NCBI GenBank assembly: GCA_019419485.1
Contig: DXZV01000078.1
Span: forward strand, 1 to 7,810
Source of the DNA: Collinsella sp.
GTDB taxonomy: Bacteria; Actinomycetota; Coriobacteriia; Coriobacteriales; Coriobacteriaceae
Direction: 5' to 3'
Length of the DNA stretch: 7,810 nucleotides
Positions 1 to 6,617 of this stretch are shown in pieces. Position numbers and translations under genes: made by a program. Position 1 is the first letter of the stretch. Each line of letters begins with the position of its first letter. The notes under the pieces are model-generated. The model saw only the letters and a program-made list of their open reading frames with translations. It did not search any database and was not told the origin of the DNA.

Positions 1-673
1 CTATCTGTTGGAAAAGGATGCGCGTGTGGGCCAGATTGCCGAGGCGGGCAATGTCACCGAGGCCGTGGAGTCGATCCTGTCGAACAAGCCCGACGTGCTG
101 TTTTTGGATATCACGATGCCCGGTCGCTCGGGAATTGAGCTTGCCGAGACCCTGCAAAACCTAAAGACGCCGCCGGTGGTGGTGTTTGTGACGGCGTTTG
201 CAGAGTTCGCGGCCGACGCGTATAACCTCGATGCTGTCGACTATGTCGTCAAGCCGGTCGAGGACGCGCGCCTGTCGAAGGCGCTCGACAAGATCGAAAC
301 CGCCCTGGGTGTTCGCCGCGCTGTCCATACCCCGCGCCAGCCCCTTCGCCTGACGGTGGACCGCGGGGGTAAAAAGGTGTTCATCCCCGTGGCGGATGTC
401 TGCTACTTTGAGGCGCGCGCCGACTTTTGCAATGCGGTCTGTGCCGAGGGGACATACCTGATCAATGAGTCGATTTCCTCGCTCGAGCGTCGCTTGGCCT
501 CCGAGGGCTTTATCCGCGTCCATCGCAGCTATCTGGTCAATTTGGAAGACGTGCATAATGTCGAGATCGGTTCCACGGGTCTTATGGAGCTCAGGCTCGA
601 TCGCGTAACCTCGACGGTGCCGGTGTCCCGTCGTCGTGCCGCCGAGGTCAAGTCGCACCTGGGGCTTGCGTAG
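1..673 (+). CDS. LytTR-family response regulator, 5' end cut by window edge
   Basis: This is the receiver plus LytTR DNA-binding part of a two-component response regulator, a cytoplasmic transcription factor. The reading frame is open from base 2, so the gene starts upstream. Alignment with the paralogue at 5844 shows about 18 N-terminal residues missing, including the acidic pair of the receiver pocket. Visible are the phospho-acceptor Asp (FLDITMPG, codon 107-109), the switch Thr (FVTAF, codon 191-193) and the conserved Lys (KPVE, codon 251-253). From about base 350 a LytTR domain follows, with the core RVHRSYLVNL and the closing VPVSRRR. LytTR proteins bind short direct repeats, usually as dimers after phosphorylation. 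Its sensor kinase is not in the window and probably lies upstream. The resemblance to the regulator at 5844 runs over the whole length, about 45% by eye. Family assignment is secure; the target is unknown. Confidence 0.93.
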   Translation, partial: YLLEKDARVGQIAEAGNVTEAVESILSNKPDVLFLDITMPGRSGIELAETLQNLKTPPVVVFVTAFAEFAADAYNLDAVDYVVKPVEDARLSKALDKIETALGVRRAVHTPRQPLRLTVDRGGKKVFIPVADVCYFEARADFCNAVCAEGTYLINESISSLERRLASEGFIRVHRSYLVNLEDVHNVEIGSTGLMELRLDRVTSTVPVSRRRAAEVKSHLGLA

Positions 674-681
674 GCGGTTCG

Positions 682-714
682 CATGCCAACGTTTACCGGC
701 GTAGGTTTGGCATG
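682..714 (+). repeat. Inverted repeat downstream of the regulator gene
   Basis: CATGCCAA (682-689) and TTGGCATG (707-714) are perfect 8-bp arms around a 17-nt centre, within which ACC (695-697) can pair with GGT (704-706). No T-run follows, so it is not a standard intrinsic terminator. The right arm overlaps a TTGGCA that could serve as a -35 element. It could therefore be an operator, or an RNA hairpin protecting the 3' end of the regulator mRNA. Confidence 0.5.
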
Positions 715-733
715 GCCGTGCGGTGGGCATAAT
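707..733 (+). promoter_or_regulatory. Possible promoter of the phospholipase C-like gene
   Basis: TTGGCA (707-712) and CATAAT (728-733) resemble sigma-70 -35 and -10 elements. The 15-bp spacing is shorter than the usual 16-18 bp. The -10 sits in the context TGGGCATAATGG, which is similar to sequences ahead of two other genes in this window. It lies 32 bp before the start codon at 766. Weak evidence from sequence alone. Confidence 0.3.
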
Positions 734-765
734 GGGTGACATCGAATGAAATCGAAAGGAACAAT

Positions 766-1710
766 ATGCCCGCGCTCATTACGCATCACCTGTTTGGCGA
801 GGAAAGCATCGACCGTCTTCCTCAGGGCGTTATTACGTCCGACGAGGAGCGCATCGCCTTTATCCTGGGAAACCAAGGTCCCGACCCGTTTTTCTTCCAC
901 ATGCTCACGCCGCGCATTTCCGACTGTACGTCGCTTGCTCAGGTCATGCACCGCTCGCGCATGTCGCGCCAGTTCTCGTGCCTGCGCGATGGCGTGTCGC
1001 ACCTGCAGCCGCGCGATGCCAATCTGGGTCGCGCGTTTGCGCTGGGCCTGCTGTCGCACTATGTGCTCGACCGCAATGCCCATCCCTTTGTCTACGAGCA
1101 GCAGTTTGGCATTGTTGAGTCCGACCCCGAGCTCGAGGCTTCGGGCAGTCAAGTTCACGCCGTGCTCGAAAGCGACCTGGACGTGCTGATGCTGCAGCTT
1201 AAACGTGACGGGGCCACGGTCGAGGATTATCCGCCGGCGGGCGAGATCGTCACTACCGACCGCATCAATCGCGTTGCCGGCGTGCTGATGAGCTACGTCG
1301 CCGGGCGCGTGTACGGTATCGACATCCCGGCGGGGGAGTACGCCGGCGCCGTAGCCGACATGCAGCTGCTCTACCGTACTATCGAGCCGGCTGGTTCGGC
1401 CAAGACGCGCGCGATTGCCCTGCTCGAGGGCTTGGTGCACGATTATTCGCTGCTCGACGGCCTTGCGCACCGCGTGACGACCGAGCTGCCCGAGCGTACC
1501 GGCAACCTGGGCCACTTGGCATGGAAGAACCCCTTTACTGATGAAGTCTCGACCGAGAGTTTCCCCGAGGTCTTTGACCGCGCGCTGGTCGATTACGAGT
1601 GCACGGTCGCCCGCTTTATCGAGACCGGCGATATGGAAGCCGTGACCAACCATGTCAATTACAGCGGTCGCGTGCTCGGCGCCGACGAGGAGTTCGACCG
1701 CGAGGAGTAG
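766..1710 (+). CDS. Zinc-dependent phospholipase C family protein (cytoplasmic)
   Basis: The 314-residue protein resembles the zinc-dependent phospholipase C/S1-P1 nuclease-like family. Likely metal-binding motifs in order are TH7H8 near the N-terminus, GNQGPD40, H98-x3-D102-x3-H106 (in SHYVLDRNAHP) and H131-x3-E135. The HxxxD...H and HxxxE pairs mirror the ligand pattern of Bacillus cereus PLC. Family enzymes hydrolyse phosphate esters of phospholipids using three zinc ions. Here there is no signal peptide and no N-terminal Trp ligand, so the protein should stay in the cytoplasm and its substrate may differ from that of secreted PLCs. The ATG at 766 is chosen because AAAGGA (755-760) lies 5 nt upstream; an in-frame GTG at 736 lacks such a site. 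It stands alone between the LytTR regulator and the transporter gene. Metal-dependent hydrolase is well supported; the substrate is not known. Confidence 0.82.
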   Translation: MPALITHHLFGEESIDRLPQGVITSDEERIAFILGNQGPDPFFFHMLTPRISDCTSLAQVMHRSRMSRQFSCLRDGVSHLQPRDANLGRAFALGLLSHYVLDRNAHPFVYEQQFGIVESDPELEASGSQVHAVLESDLDVLMLQLKRDGATVEDYPPAGEIVTTDRINRVAGVLMSYVAGRVYGIDIPAGEYAGAVADMQLLYRTIEPAGSAKTRAIALLEGLVHDYSLLDGLAHRVTTELPERTGNLGHLAWKNPFTDEVSTESFPEVFDRALVDYECTVARFIETGDMEAVTNHVNYSGRVLGADEEFDREE

Positions 1711-1765
1711 GGCTCGTGCGTGCCCCCTTTGCCGAATCCTTACCGGCGCCTCTGGACAATTGGGG

Positions 1766-1771
1766 TACGAT
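1766..1771 (+). promoter_or_regulatory. Possible -10 element ahead of the transporter gene
   Basis: TACGAT at 1766-1771 follows TTGGGG and resembles a -10 hexamer, 41 bp before the transporter start codon. No convincing -35 element is seen at 16-18 bp. The 102-bp gap between the two genes otherwise holds only a weak GGGC/GCCC hairpin (1710-1725) followed by CCTTT, too weak to call a terminator. The transporter could be partly co-transcribed with the upstream gene. Confidence 0.25.
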
Positions 1772-1812
1772 GAACTAACTGCATATCGGGCGAATACGAA
1801 GGGGCCCTGTCC

Positions 1813-3072
1813 ATGAAATACACCAAGCTCGAGCGTAACTGGGTTATGTACGATGTGGGCAACTCGGCCCTCGTGCTGCTCAATACCTCGGTGGTGCCCA
1901 TCTACTTTAACGCCATCAATACCGGTGCTTCCTCGGCAGACCTGGTGGTCGCTTGGGGCAACGCTCAGACGATTGCCTCGCTAGTCATTGCCATGCTCAT
2001 GCCCATTCTGGGCGCGCTTGCCGATTACGCCGGCAACAAGATCAAGTTCTTCTTGGGCTTCTTCCTCACGGGCCTGGTCCTTTGCCTGGCGCAGGCTATC
2101 CCAATGTCCGCCATGGCATTTTTGACCGTGTACGTGCTGTGCACCATCGGCCTTAACTCTTCTATGACGTTCTACGACGCCATGCTGCCCGACATTACCA
2201 CCGACGAGCGCATGGACGCCGTGTCCAGCTCGGGCTATGCCTGGGGTTACATCGGTTCCACCGTACCGTTCATCATCTGCCTGGCGCTTATCATGGGTGG
2301 CCCCGCTCTCGGCGTCCCCACCATGCTGGCAACGCGTCTGTCGTTTATCATCACCGGTGCCTGGTGGCTCATCTTTACCCTGCCGCTCATTCGCACCTAT
2401 AAGCAAAAGTACGGTCGCGAGCGCGGTCCCCAGGACACCATCGGCCACATCGTGGGCGGTGTGTTCTCCGAGGTCGGACACACCATGCGCGAGATCGCCC
2501 ACAACAAGACCGTGCTGGTCTACATGATCGCGTTCTTCTTCTACATCGACGGCGTGCACACGGTCATTTCCATGGCAACCAGCTACGGCTCGGCTCTGGG
2601 TATCGATTCGACCCAGCTGGTGCTGGCGCTGCTCGTCACGCAGTTTGTGGCCTTTCCGTCCGCCATCATCTACGGCAAGCTCGCCGGACGCGTGGGCACG
2701 CTCAACATGATTCTGGTGGCGGTCGCCGCCTACATGGGCATTGTGCTGTTCGCCGCGTTCTTCCTAAAGACCGCCTTTGAGTTCTGGGTGCTTGCCATTA
2801 TGGTCGGCCTGTTCCAGGGCGGCGTGCAAGCGCTCAGCCGTAGCTACTTTGGCCGCATTATCCCTAAAGAAAAATCCAACGAGTACTACGGCTTCTTTGA
2901 CATCTTTGGTCGTTATGCAAGCGTCATGGGCACCTTTCTAGTGTCGGTCGTCACCTCGCTGACCGGCAACCCGTCGCTGGGCGTCCTTTCCATTGGCGTG
3001 CTGCTGGTTGTTGGCTTTATGCTGCTGGTCCGCCTGTCCCGCATGACTCGGGCGGCAGAGCATGCCGCATAG
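1813..3072 (+). CDS. UMF1/Atg22-like MFS transporter
   Basis: The 419-residue integral membrane protein belongs to the major facilitator superfamily, UMF1 group (Atg22-like). Hydrophobic stretches are consistent with 12 transmembrane helices, with a polar central loop around residues 196-230. Family marks are the N-terminal WVMYDVGNSA (10-19), a motif-A-like GALADYAGNK (67-76), YDAMLPDI (121-128), SGYAWGYIGS (140-149) and SRSYFGRIIP (342-351) followed by the EYYGFF segment. Eukaryotic Atg22 exports amino acids from the vacuole; bacterial UMF1 substrates are mostly untested, so the cargo is left open. The start is supported by AAGGGG (1799-1804) 8 nt upstream of the ATG, and the protein begins, as is usual for the family, with a short charged segment before the first helix. 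Length is normal and nothing is broken. No partner gene for a specific substrate lies next to it. Confidence 0.88.
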   Translation: MKYTKLERNWVMYDVGNSALVLLNTSVVPIYFNAINTGASSADLVVAWGNAQTIASLVIAMLMPILGALADYAGNKIKFFLGFFLTGLVLCLAQAIPMSAMAFLTVYVLCTIGLNSSMTFYDAMLPDITTDERMDAVSSSGYAWGYIGSTVPFIICLALIMGGPALGVPTMLATRLSFIITGAWWLIFTLPLIRTYKQKYGRERGPQDTIGHIVGGVFSEVGHTMREIAHNKTVLVYMIAFFFYIDGVHTVISMATSYGSALGIDSTQLVLALLVTQFVAFPSAIIYGKLAGRVGTLNMILVAVAAYMGIVLFAAFFLKTAFEFWVLAIMVGLFQGGVQALSRSYFGRIIPKEKSNEYYGFFDIFGRYASVMGTFLVSVVTSLTGNPSLGVLSIGVLLVVGFMLLVRLSRMTRAAEHAA

Positions 3073-3114
3073 GAGCGAGCGGCTATTGTGCCTGTCTGCG
3101 GTACTCTTTTGGGG

Positions 3115-3123
3115 TTATCCACA
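3115..3123 (+). promoter_or_regulatory. Consensus DnaA box (single)
   Basis: TTATCCACA matches the strong DnaA box consensus TTATNCACA exactly. It lies 43 bp after the transporter stop codon, in an intergenic region. No second box, AT-rich unwinding region or replication gene is seen nearby, so this is not an origin. A lone box may titrate DnaA or regulate the following operon, or may occur by chance. Confidence 0.4.
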
Positions 3124-3135
3124 ATAAACATTGTG
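3120..3135. repeat. Short dyad CACAAT-N4-ATTGTG
   Basis: Perfect 6-bp arms CACAAT (3120-3125) and ATTGTG (3130-3135) surround AAAC. The left arm overlaps the DnaA box, and another ATTGTG half occurs at 3085-3090, 45 bp upstream. The dyad is centred about 37 bp before the -10-like hexamer at 3165, a place where an activator or repressor could bind. No regulator is identified. Confidence 0.35.
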
Positions 3136-3164
3136 ACTTGCGAGCAATGATTTGCCCAAGTGGG

Positions 3165-3170
3165 TATGAT
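3165..3170 (+). promoter_or_regulatory. Possible -10 element of the glycosyltransferase-kinase-regulator operon
   Basis: TATGAT in the context TGGGTATGATGG resembles a sigma-70 -10 element and matches the contexts at 724-735 and 1761-1773. TTGCGA (3138-3143) is the nearest -35-like sequence, but its 21-bp spacing is too long, so an activator or extended -10 type recognition would be needed. Transcription starting near 3177 would run straight into the terminator hairpin at 3187. Confidence 0.35.
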
Positions 3171-3186
3171 GGAATCAGCTAGGTCG

Positions 3187-3223
3187 CGGGGCGTCGCCTG
3201 TGTTTGGCGGCGTCCCGTTTTTT
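3187..3223 (+). terminator. Intrinsic terminator before the glycosyltransferase gene
   Basis: The arms 3187-3198 and 3206-3217 form a 12-bp stem (GGGGCGTCGCC against GGCGGCGTCCC, closed by an outer C-G pair) with two G-U pairs and a 7-nt loop. Six Ts follow at 3218-3223. It lies 115 bp after the transporter stop and only 20 bp before the next start codon. It may simply end the transporter transcript, or, if the operon promoter lies upstream, act as a leader attenuator. Confidence 0.8.
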
Positions 3224-3243
3224 GTGCTGCAGGGAGGGAAAGC

Positions 3244-4431
3244 ATGAACGCCACGGTTGTGATTCCAACATATTGGGCGGGCGATGATGCCCATGCAAAC
3301 GCTCCCGGCGTCTATGACCACTCGACGAAGCTCAACGCCACCAATCCCGAGCTCGACCGCTGCCTGGCCTCGCTCGAGCAGGTGCGCGACATTCCGAGGA
3401 TTATCCTTTTGGTGGTCTGCCCCATCTCGGCTACGGCCGATGTGTCGAAGCGCGTCCACGAAATCGTCGGCGCGCACCCTACGCTCAAAGTCACCGTGGT
3501 AACCAACACCCAAGCATCGCGTATCGCCGACCGTGTGGCGCAGATTGCTCCCAAGGGCTCGGGCGAGTGCGTGAGCCTGCGCGGATACGGCGCCATTCGC
3601 AATATGGGGCTTGCCTGCGCTGCGGTGCTCGGCCACGATGCCGTTGTCTTTTTTGATGACGACGAGACCGTTATCGATGCCGACTTTATGAAGCGCGCGA
3701 CCTATGCGCTGGGCCAGCAGACGCGTCAGGGCCTGCCGATTTTGGTTAAGAGCGGTTACTTTTACGATCGCGGCGGATCGCCGTTGGCGCCCACAGACAA
3801 GGTAGGCATTTGCCATCGCTGGTGGACCAAGCGTATCGAGTTTAATCGTTGGATGAAAAAGGCACTCTCGGGCACCCGTATCTCGCGTTCAAACTACGTA
3901 TGCGGCGGCCTTATGGCGCTTCATGCCCGCGCCTTTACCCGTGTGGCATTTGACCCGTTTATCACCCGAGGTGAGGACCTGGATTACCTCTTTAACATGC
4001 GCATGTTTGGCTACGACGTGTGGTTTGACAACGAGTGGACCGTTCGCCACCTGCCGCCCGAGTCCGAGAAGCGCTCGCCGCGCTTTATGCAGGATGTGTA
4101 CCGTTGGTACTACGAGCGTGCCAAGCTGACATTTGCCGCGCACCAGCAGGAGCTCGTTCCCGTCACGGCCGCGTCGCTCATGCCCTATCCGGGGCCGTGG
4201 ATTTCGCGCGAGCTCGACGACCGCGTGCGCAAGACCGCCATGGTTCGCAGCATGTTTACCCGCGAGCACGAGGGGTATCTACGCATTTGGCGCCACGGTA
4301 TTGACGAGGCCAAGACCTACGCGCGCCAAAACGCTGCAAGCTACCTGCGTTTCCAGAGCTTCTGGCCCAAGATCATGGACGGGCTCTGGCGCGACGCACA
4401 ACTGACCAGCATCCTGGAGGGGACTGAATGA
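3244..4431 (+). CDS. GT-A-type (family 2-like) glycosyltransferase
   Basis: The 395-residue protein looks like a nucleotide-sugar-dependent glycosyltransferase with a GT-A fold. It opens with the strand VVIPTYW (residues 5-11). An acidic D138-D139-D140-E141 after two Phe residues forms the DXD-like metal and nucleotide-sugar site. C220-G221-G222 begins the acceptor loop, and R242-G-E-D-L-D247 matches the (G/E)D segment that carries the catalytic base in GT2 enzymes. A Trp/Tyr-rich tail of about 120 residues follows. There is no membrane helix or signal peptide, so it should act on the cytoplasmic face. The ATG at 3244 has AGGGAGGG (3231-3238) 5 nt upstream; in-frame starts further up (3160, 3166) would place the terminator hairpin inside the gene and lack a ribosome site. 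It shares ATGA with the sensor kinase gene, implying translational coupling. Donor and acceptor sugars cannot be told. Confidence 0.82.
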   Translation: MNATVVIPTYWAGDDAHANAPGVYDHSTKLNATNPELDRCLASLEQVRDIPRIILLVVCPISATADVSKRVHEIVGAHPTLKVTVVTNTQASRIADRVAQIAPKGSGECVSLRGYGAIRNMGLACAAVLGHDAVVFFDDDETVIDADFMKRATYALGQQTRQGLPILVKSGYFYDRGGSPLAPTDKVGICHRWWTKRIEFNRWMKKALSGTRISRSNYVCGGLMALHARAFTRVAFDPFITRGEDLDYLFNMRMFGYDVWFDNEWTVRHLPPESEKRSPRFMQDVYRWYYERAKLTFAAHQQELVPVTAASLMPYPGPWISRELDDRVRKTAMVRSMFTREHEGYLRIWRHGIDEAKTYARQNAASYLRFQSFWPKIMDGLWRDAQLTSILEGTE

Positions 4432-5771
4432 TCGACCGCCGCGCCCAGCGCGATAACTCAATATCAATCTTTCGCGTGATCGCCGTTGTCTGCGCTATTT
4501 GCGTGCTAGCGTACTTTATTTTTGCCCTGGCGACTGGGATTGAGCCAATCGCGACCGTGGTCGCCTGCGCACTGCTGTGTATCTTTCTGTGCATTTTTAT
4601 CTATTTGACGCTCAATCCCGATTCGGTGCGTTCGCAGTACACCGAAGAGACGCTCTCGGTGGCCTCTGCCATGCTCGAGGACATCAAAGGCGGCCTGACG
4701 CAGGAGTCGGCGCGTCTGGTGTGCCAGCGCATTTTGCCCGAGACGCGTGCCATGACGGTTGCCATTACCGACGAGAGCAACGTGCTGGCCTGCGCGGGCG
4801 AGCTTGAGGAAAAGCTGCTGCCCGATTCGCCCATCCACACACTTGCCACGCGCTACGTCATCGAGCACGGTATCGTCCAGTCGTTCAATCGCGTGGTGGA
4901 CGTGGTGGGCTCGGACGGCTCGCACAACCATGTTCCTGCCGGTATCATCGCGCCCATCAAGGTGGGCGACCGCACCGTCGGCACGCTCAAGTTCTACTAT
5001 AAGACCCCACGTGCCGTCGACCGCACCCAGTACGCGCTTGCCTCGGGTTTTGCCGAGATCCTGTCCACACAGCTCGCCATCCACGAGCTCGAGGTGCAAA
5101 AGGAGCTCACGGCCCGTGCCGAGGTGCGTGCTCTGCAGGCGCAGATCAACCCGCACTTCCTGTTCAATACGCTCAACACCATCGCGTCGTTTACGCGTAC
5201 CGACCCGCTGCGCGCCCGCGAGTTGCTGCGCGAGTTCTCCTCGTTCTATCGCGCCACGCTCGACAATTCGGGCTCGCTCATTCCCGTGTCGCGCGAGGTC
5301 GCACAGACCAAGCGCTACTTGACGTTTGAGAAGGCGCGCTTTGGCGATGATCGCGTGCTGGCGACCTTCGACGTGTCCGAGGACGTCGAGGACACGCTGG
5401 TGCCGGCATTTGTGATTCAGCCGATCGTCGAGAATGCCGTGCGTCACGGTATGGGTGATGACGATGCGCTGAGGATCGACGTGTCGGTCCACACGGATGG
5501 CGACGATGCGATTTTGATTGCGGTCGCCGATAACGGCGTGGGCATGGATGAAGGCACCGCTGCCAGACTGTTTGACGAGCGCTCTGCCCGTCCCGACGCC
5601 AACTCCCCACAGGGCGGCGGCGCCGGTGTGGCCATGCACAATATTTCGGAGCGCATCCATCGCTTTTATGGACCGCACTCCTATACGCGCGTCGAATCGG
5701 CGCCGGGCAAGGGCACTAAAGTGCTCCTGCATCTCGATTTGTCGGAGAGCATCTTCGACATTCAAGAGTAG
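4428..5771 (+). CDS. LytS-type sensor histidine kinase with two TM helices and a GAF-like domain
   Basis: The 447-residue protein is a membrane-bound sensor kinase that should phosphorylate the LytTR regulator downstream. Two hydrophobic helices (about 13-36 and 39-61) form a hairpin with almost no outside loop. A GAF-like domain (about 85-215) resembles that of LytS/YpdA-type kinases, with VAITD and IIAPIKVGDRTVGTLKFYY. The phospho-acceptor region LQAQINPHFLFNT places the His at 243 (His_kinase, PF06580 type). The ATPase domain has E335-N336 of the N box in PIVENAVRHG, D368-N-G-V-G of the G1 box and GGGAGV (396-401) of the G2 box. All catalytic elements are present. The long multi-TM sensor of classical LytS is missing, so the signal is probably sensed in the membrane or by the GAF domain. 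GGAGGGG (4416-4422) precedes the ATG by 5 nt; the start overlaps the glycosyltransferase stop. Confidence 0.93.
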   Translation: MIDRRAQRDNSISIFRVIAVVCAICVLAYFIFALATGIEPIATVVACALLCIFLCIFIYLTLNPDSVRSQYTEETLSVASAMLEDIKGGLTQESARLVCQRILPETRAMTVAITDESNVLACAGELEEKLLPDSPIHTLATRYVIEHGIVQSFNRVVDVVGSDGSHNHVPAGIIAPIKVGDRTVGTLKFYYKTPRAVDRTQYALASGFAEILSTQLAIHELEVQKELTARAEVRALQAQINPHFLFNTLNTIASFTRTDPLRARELLREFSSFYRATLDNSGSLIPVSREVAQTKRYLTFEKARFGDDRVLATFDVSEDVEDTLVPAFVIQPIVENAVRHGMGDDDALRIDVSVHTDGDDAILIAVADNGVGMDEGTAARLFDERSARPDANSPQGGGAGVAMHNISERIHRFYGPHSYTRVESAPGKGTKVLLHLDLSESIFDIQE

Positions 5772-5792
5772 AATAATTGGTTACGGGTTTAA

Positions 5793-5804
5793 CGCCAGTT
5801 GGCG
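5793..5804. repeat. Short dyad between kinase and regulator genes
   Basis: CGCCA-GT-TGGCG is a near-perfect 12-bp palindrome in the 72-bp gap between the kinase stop and the regulator start, 39 bp before the ATG. It could be an operator half-site pair or chance. No clear promoter or terminator is seen in the gap, so the regulator is probably co-transcribed with the kinase. Confidence 0.25.
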
Positions 5805-5843
5805 GATGCCCGACGTAGTTAGTTGACGAAAGGTTTTATCCCT

Positions 5844-6560
5844 ATGCTGCGTGCGATGATTGTGGATGATGAGGCCCCGGCCCGTTCGGAACTTCGCTTC
5901 TTGCTCGAGCAGACGGGCAAGATCGGCACGATCACAGAAGCGTCGAGCGTTCGCTCCGCCATCGAGATGCTTATGGAGAGCCGCGTCGATGTCGTGTTCC
6001 TCGATATTTCGATGCCTGGCGCTTCGGGTCTGCAACTTGCCGAGGCGCTGCACAAGCTCAAGAATCCGCCGGCGATTGTATTTGTAACCGCATACAGCGA
6101 TCATGCGGTCGAGGCGTTTGATGTGGATGCCGTCGACTATCTGATGAAGCCGGTCGAGGAGGCTCGCCTGGATCGAGCAATCGATAAGGTTATGCAACGC
6201 GCTAAGCCTGTCACGGACAGCAAGGTGACCATCGAGCGCATCCCGGTGGAAAAGGGCGGCCGCAAGGTCCTCATTCCCGTGGACGACATTCGCTTTATTA
6301 TGGCCAAGGACGATTACTCCTGCATCTATACGGTCGACGATCGCTTTTTGTCGACGACCTCGCTGGCGCAGTTCGAGGCCAAGCTCTGTGACTTTGGCTT
6401 CTTCCGCGTTCACCGCCGCTATATCGTCAACTTGGCGTGTGTCACCGACGTCGAGACGGTTCCCTCGGGCGCTATCCAGCTGGGCATTACGGGCGTCGAC
6501 GAACGCGTGCCGGTTTCGCGCCGTCGCGTCGTACCGCTCAAGAAGGCCCTGAGCCTCTAG
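5844..6560 (+). CDS. LytTR-family response regulator
   Basis: The 238-residue regulator is complete. The receiver (about 1-120) has the acidic pocket D8-D9, phospho-acceptor D54 (FLDISMPG), switch T82 (FVTAY) and K102 (KPVE). The LytTR DNA-binding domain (about 133-238) has the core FRVHRRYIVNL and ends with VPVSRRR. It should be phosphorylated by the kinase encoded just upstream and control genes through LytTR repeat sites. The ATG at 5844 is chosen because it gives the normal receiver start MLRAMIVDDE and has AAAGG (5829-5833) 10 nt upstream; ATG at 5856 would begin at MIVDDE with no ribosome site, and TTG at 5823 would add residues that overlap the Shine-Dalgarno. It is a paralogue of the regulator at the left edge. 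A strong terminator follows 7 bp after the stop, so it is the last gene of the operon. Confidence 0.94.
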   Translation: MLRAMIVDDEAPARSELRFLLEQTGKIGTITEASSVRSAIEMLMESRVDVVFLDISMPGASGLQLAEALHKLKNPPAIVFVTAYSDHAVEAFDVDAVDYLMKPVEEARLDRAIDKVMQRAKPVTDSKVTIERIPVEKGGRKVLIPVDDIRFIMAKDDYSCIYTVDDRFLSTTSLAQFEAKLCDFGFFRVHRRYIVNLACVTDVETVPSGAIQLGITGVDERVPVSRRRVVPLKKALSL

Positions 6561-6567
6561 TACATTG

Positions 6568-6617
6568 GCCCCGCAGCCCTGTAGACCAAAATCGTCTGCG
6601 GAGCCGTGGGGCTTTTT
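6568..6617 (+). terminator. Strong intrinsic terminator ending the kinase-regulator operon
   Basis: Arms 6568-6586 and 6594-6612 make a 19-bp stem with three G-U pairs and two mismatches, a 7-nt loop (6587-6593) and TTTTT at 6613-6617. The base is solid GCCCC/GGGGC. The stem starts 7 bp after the regulator stop codon. Confidence 0.88.

Noticed and set aside
529..1653. 374-residue minus-strand open frame opposite the regulator and phospholipase-like gene
   Set aside because: It is the long antisense frame expected in GC-rich DNA; the plus-strand frame carries conserved metal-binding motifs and a ribosome site.
1710..1730. GGGC/GCCC hairpin followed by CCTTT as terminator of the phospholipase-like gene
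   Set aside because: A 4-bp stem with an 8-nt loop and only three Ts is too weak.
3115..3240. Replication origin suggested by the DnaA box
   Set aside because: There is one box only, with no AT-rich unwinding region and no dnaA, dnaN or rep gene nearby.
4506..5765. 419-residue minus-strand open frame opposite the kinase
   Set aside because: Its composition (many His, Arg, Gly, Asp) is that of an antisense shadow; the kinase on the plus strand has all its catalytic boxes.
5797..5824. Repeated AGTT (5797, 5817, 5821) as a possible LytTR binding site for autoregulation
   Set aside because: The copies only partly match the LytTR consensus, their spacing is irregular, and they abut the ribosome site within a probable operon.
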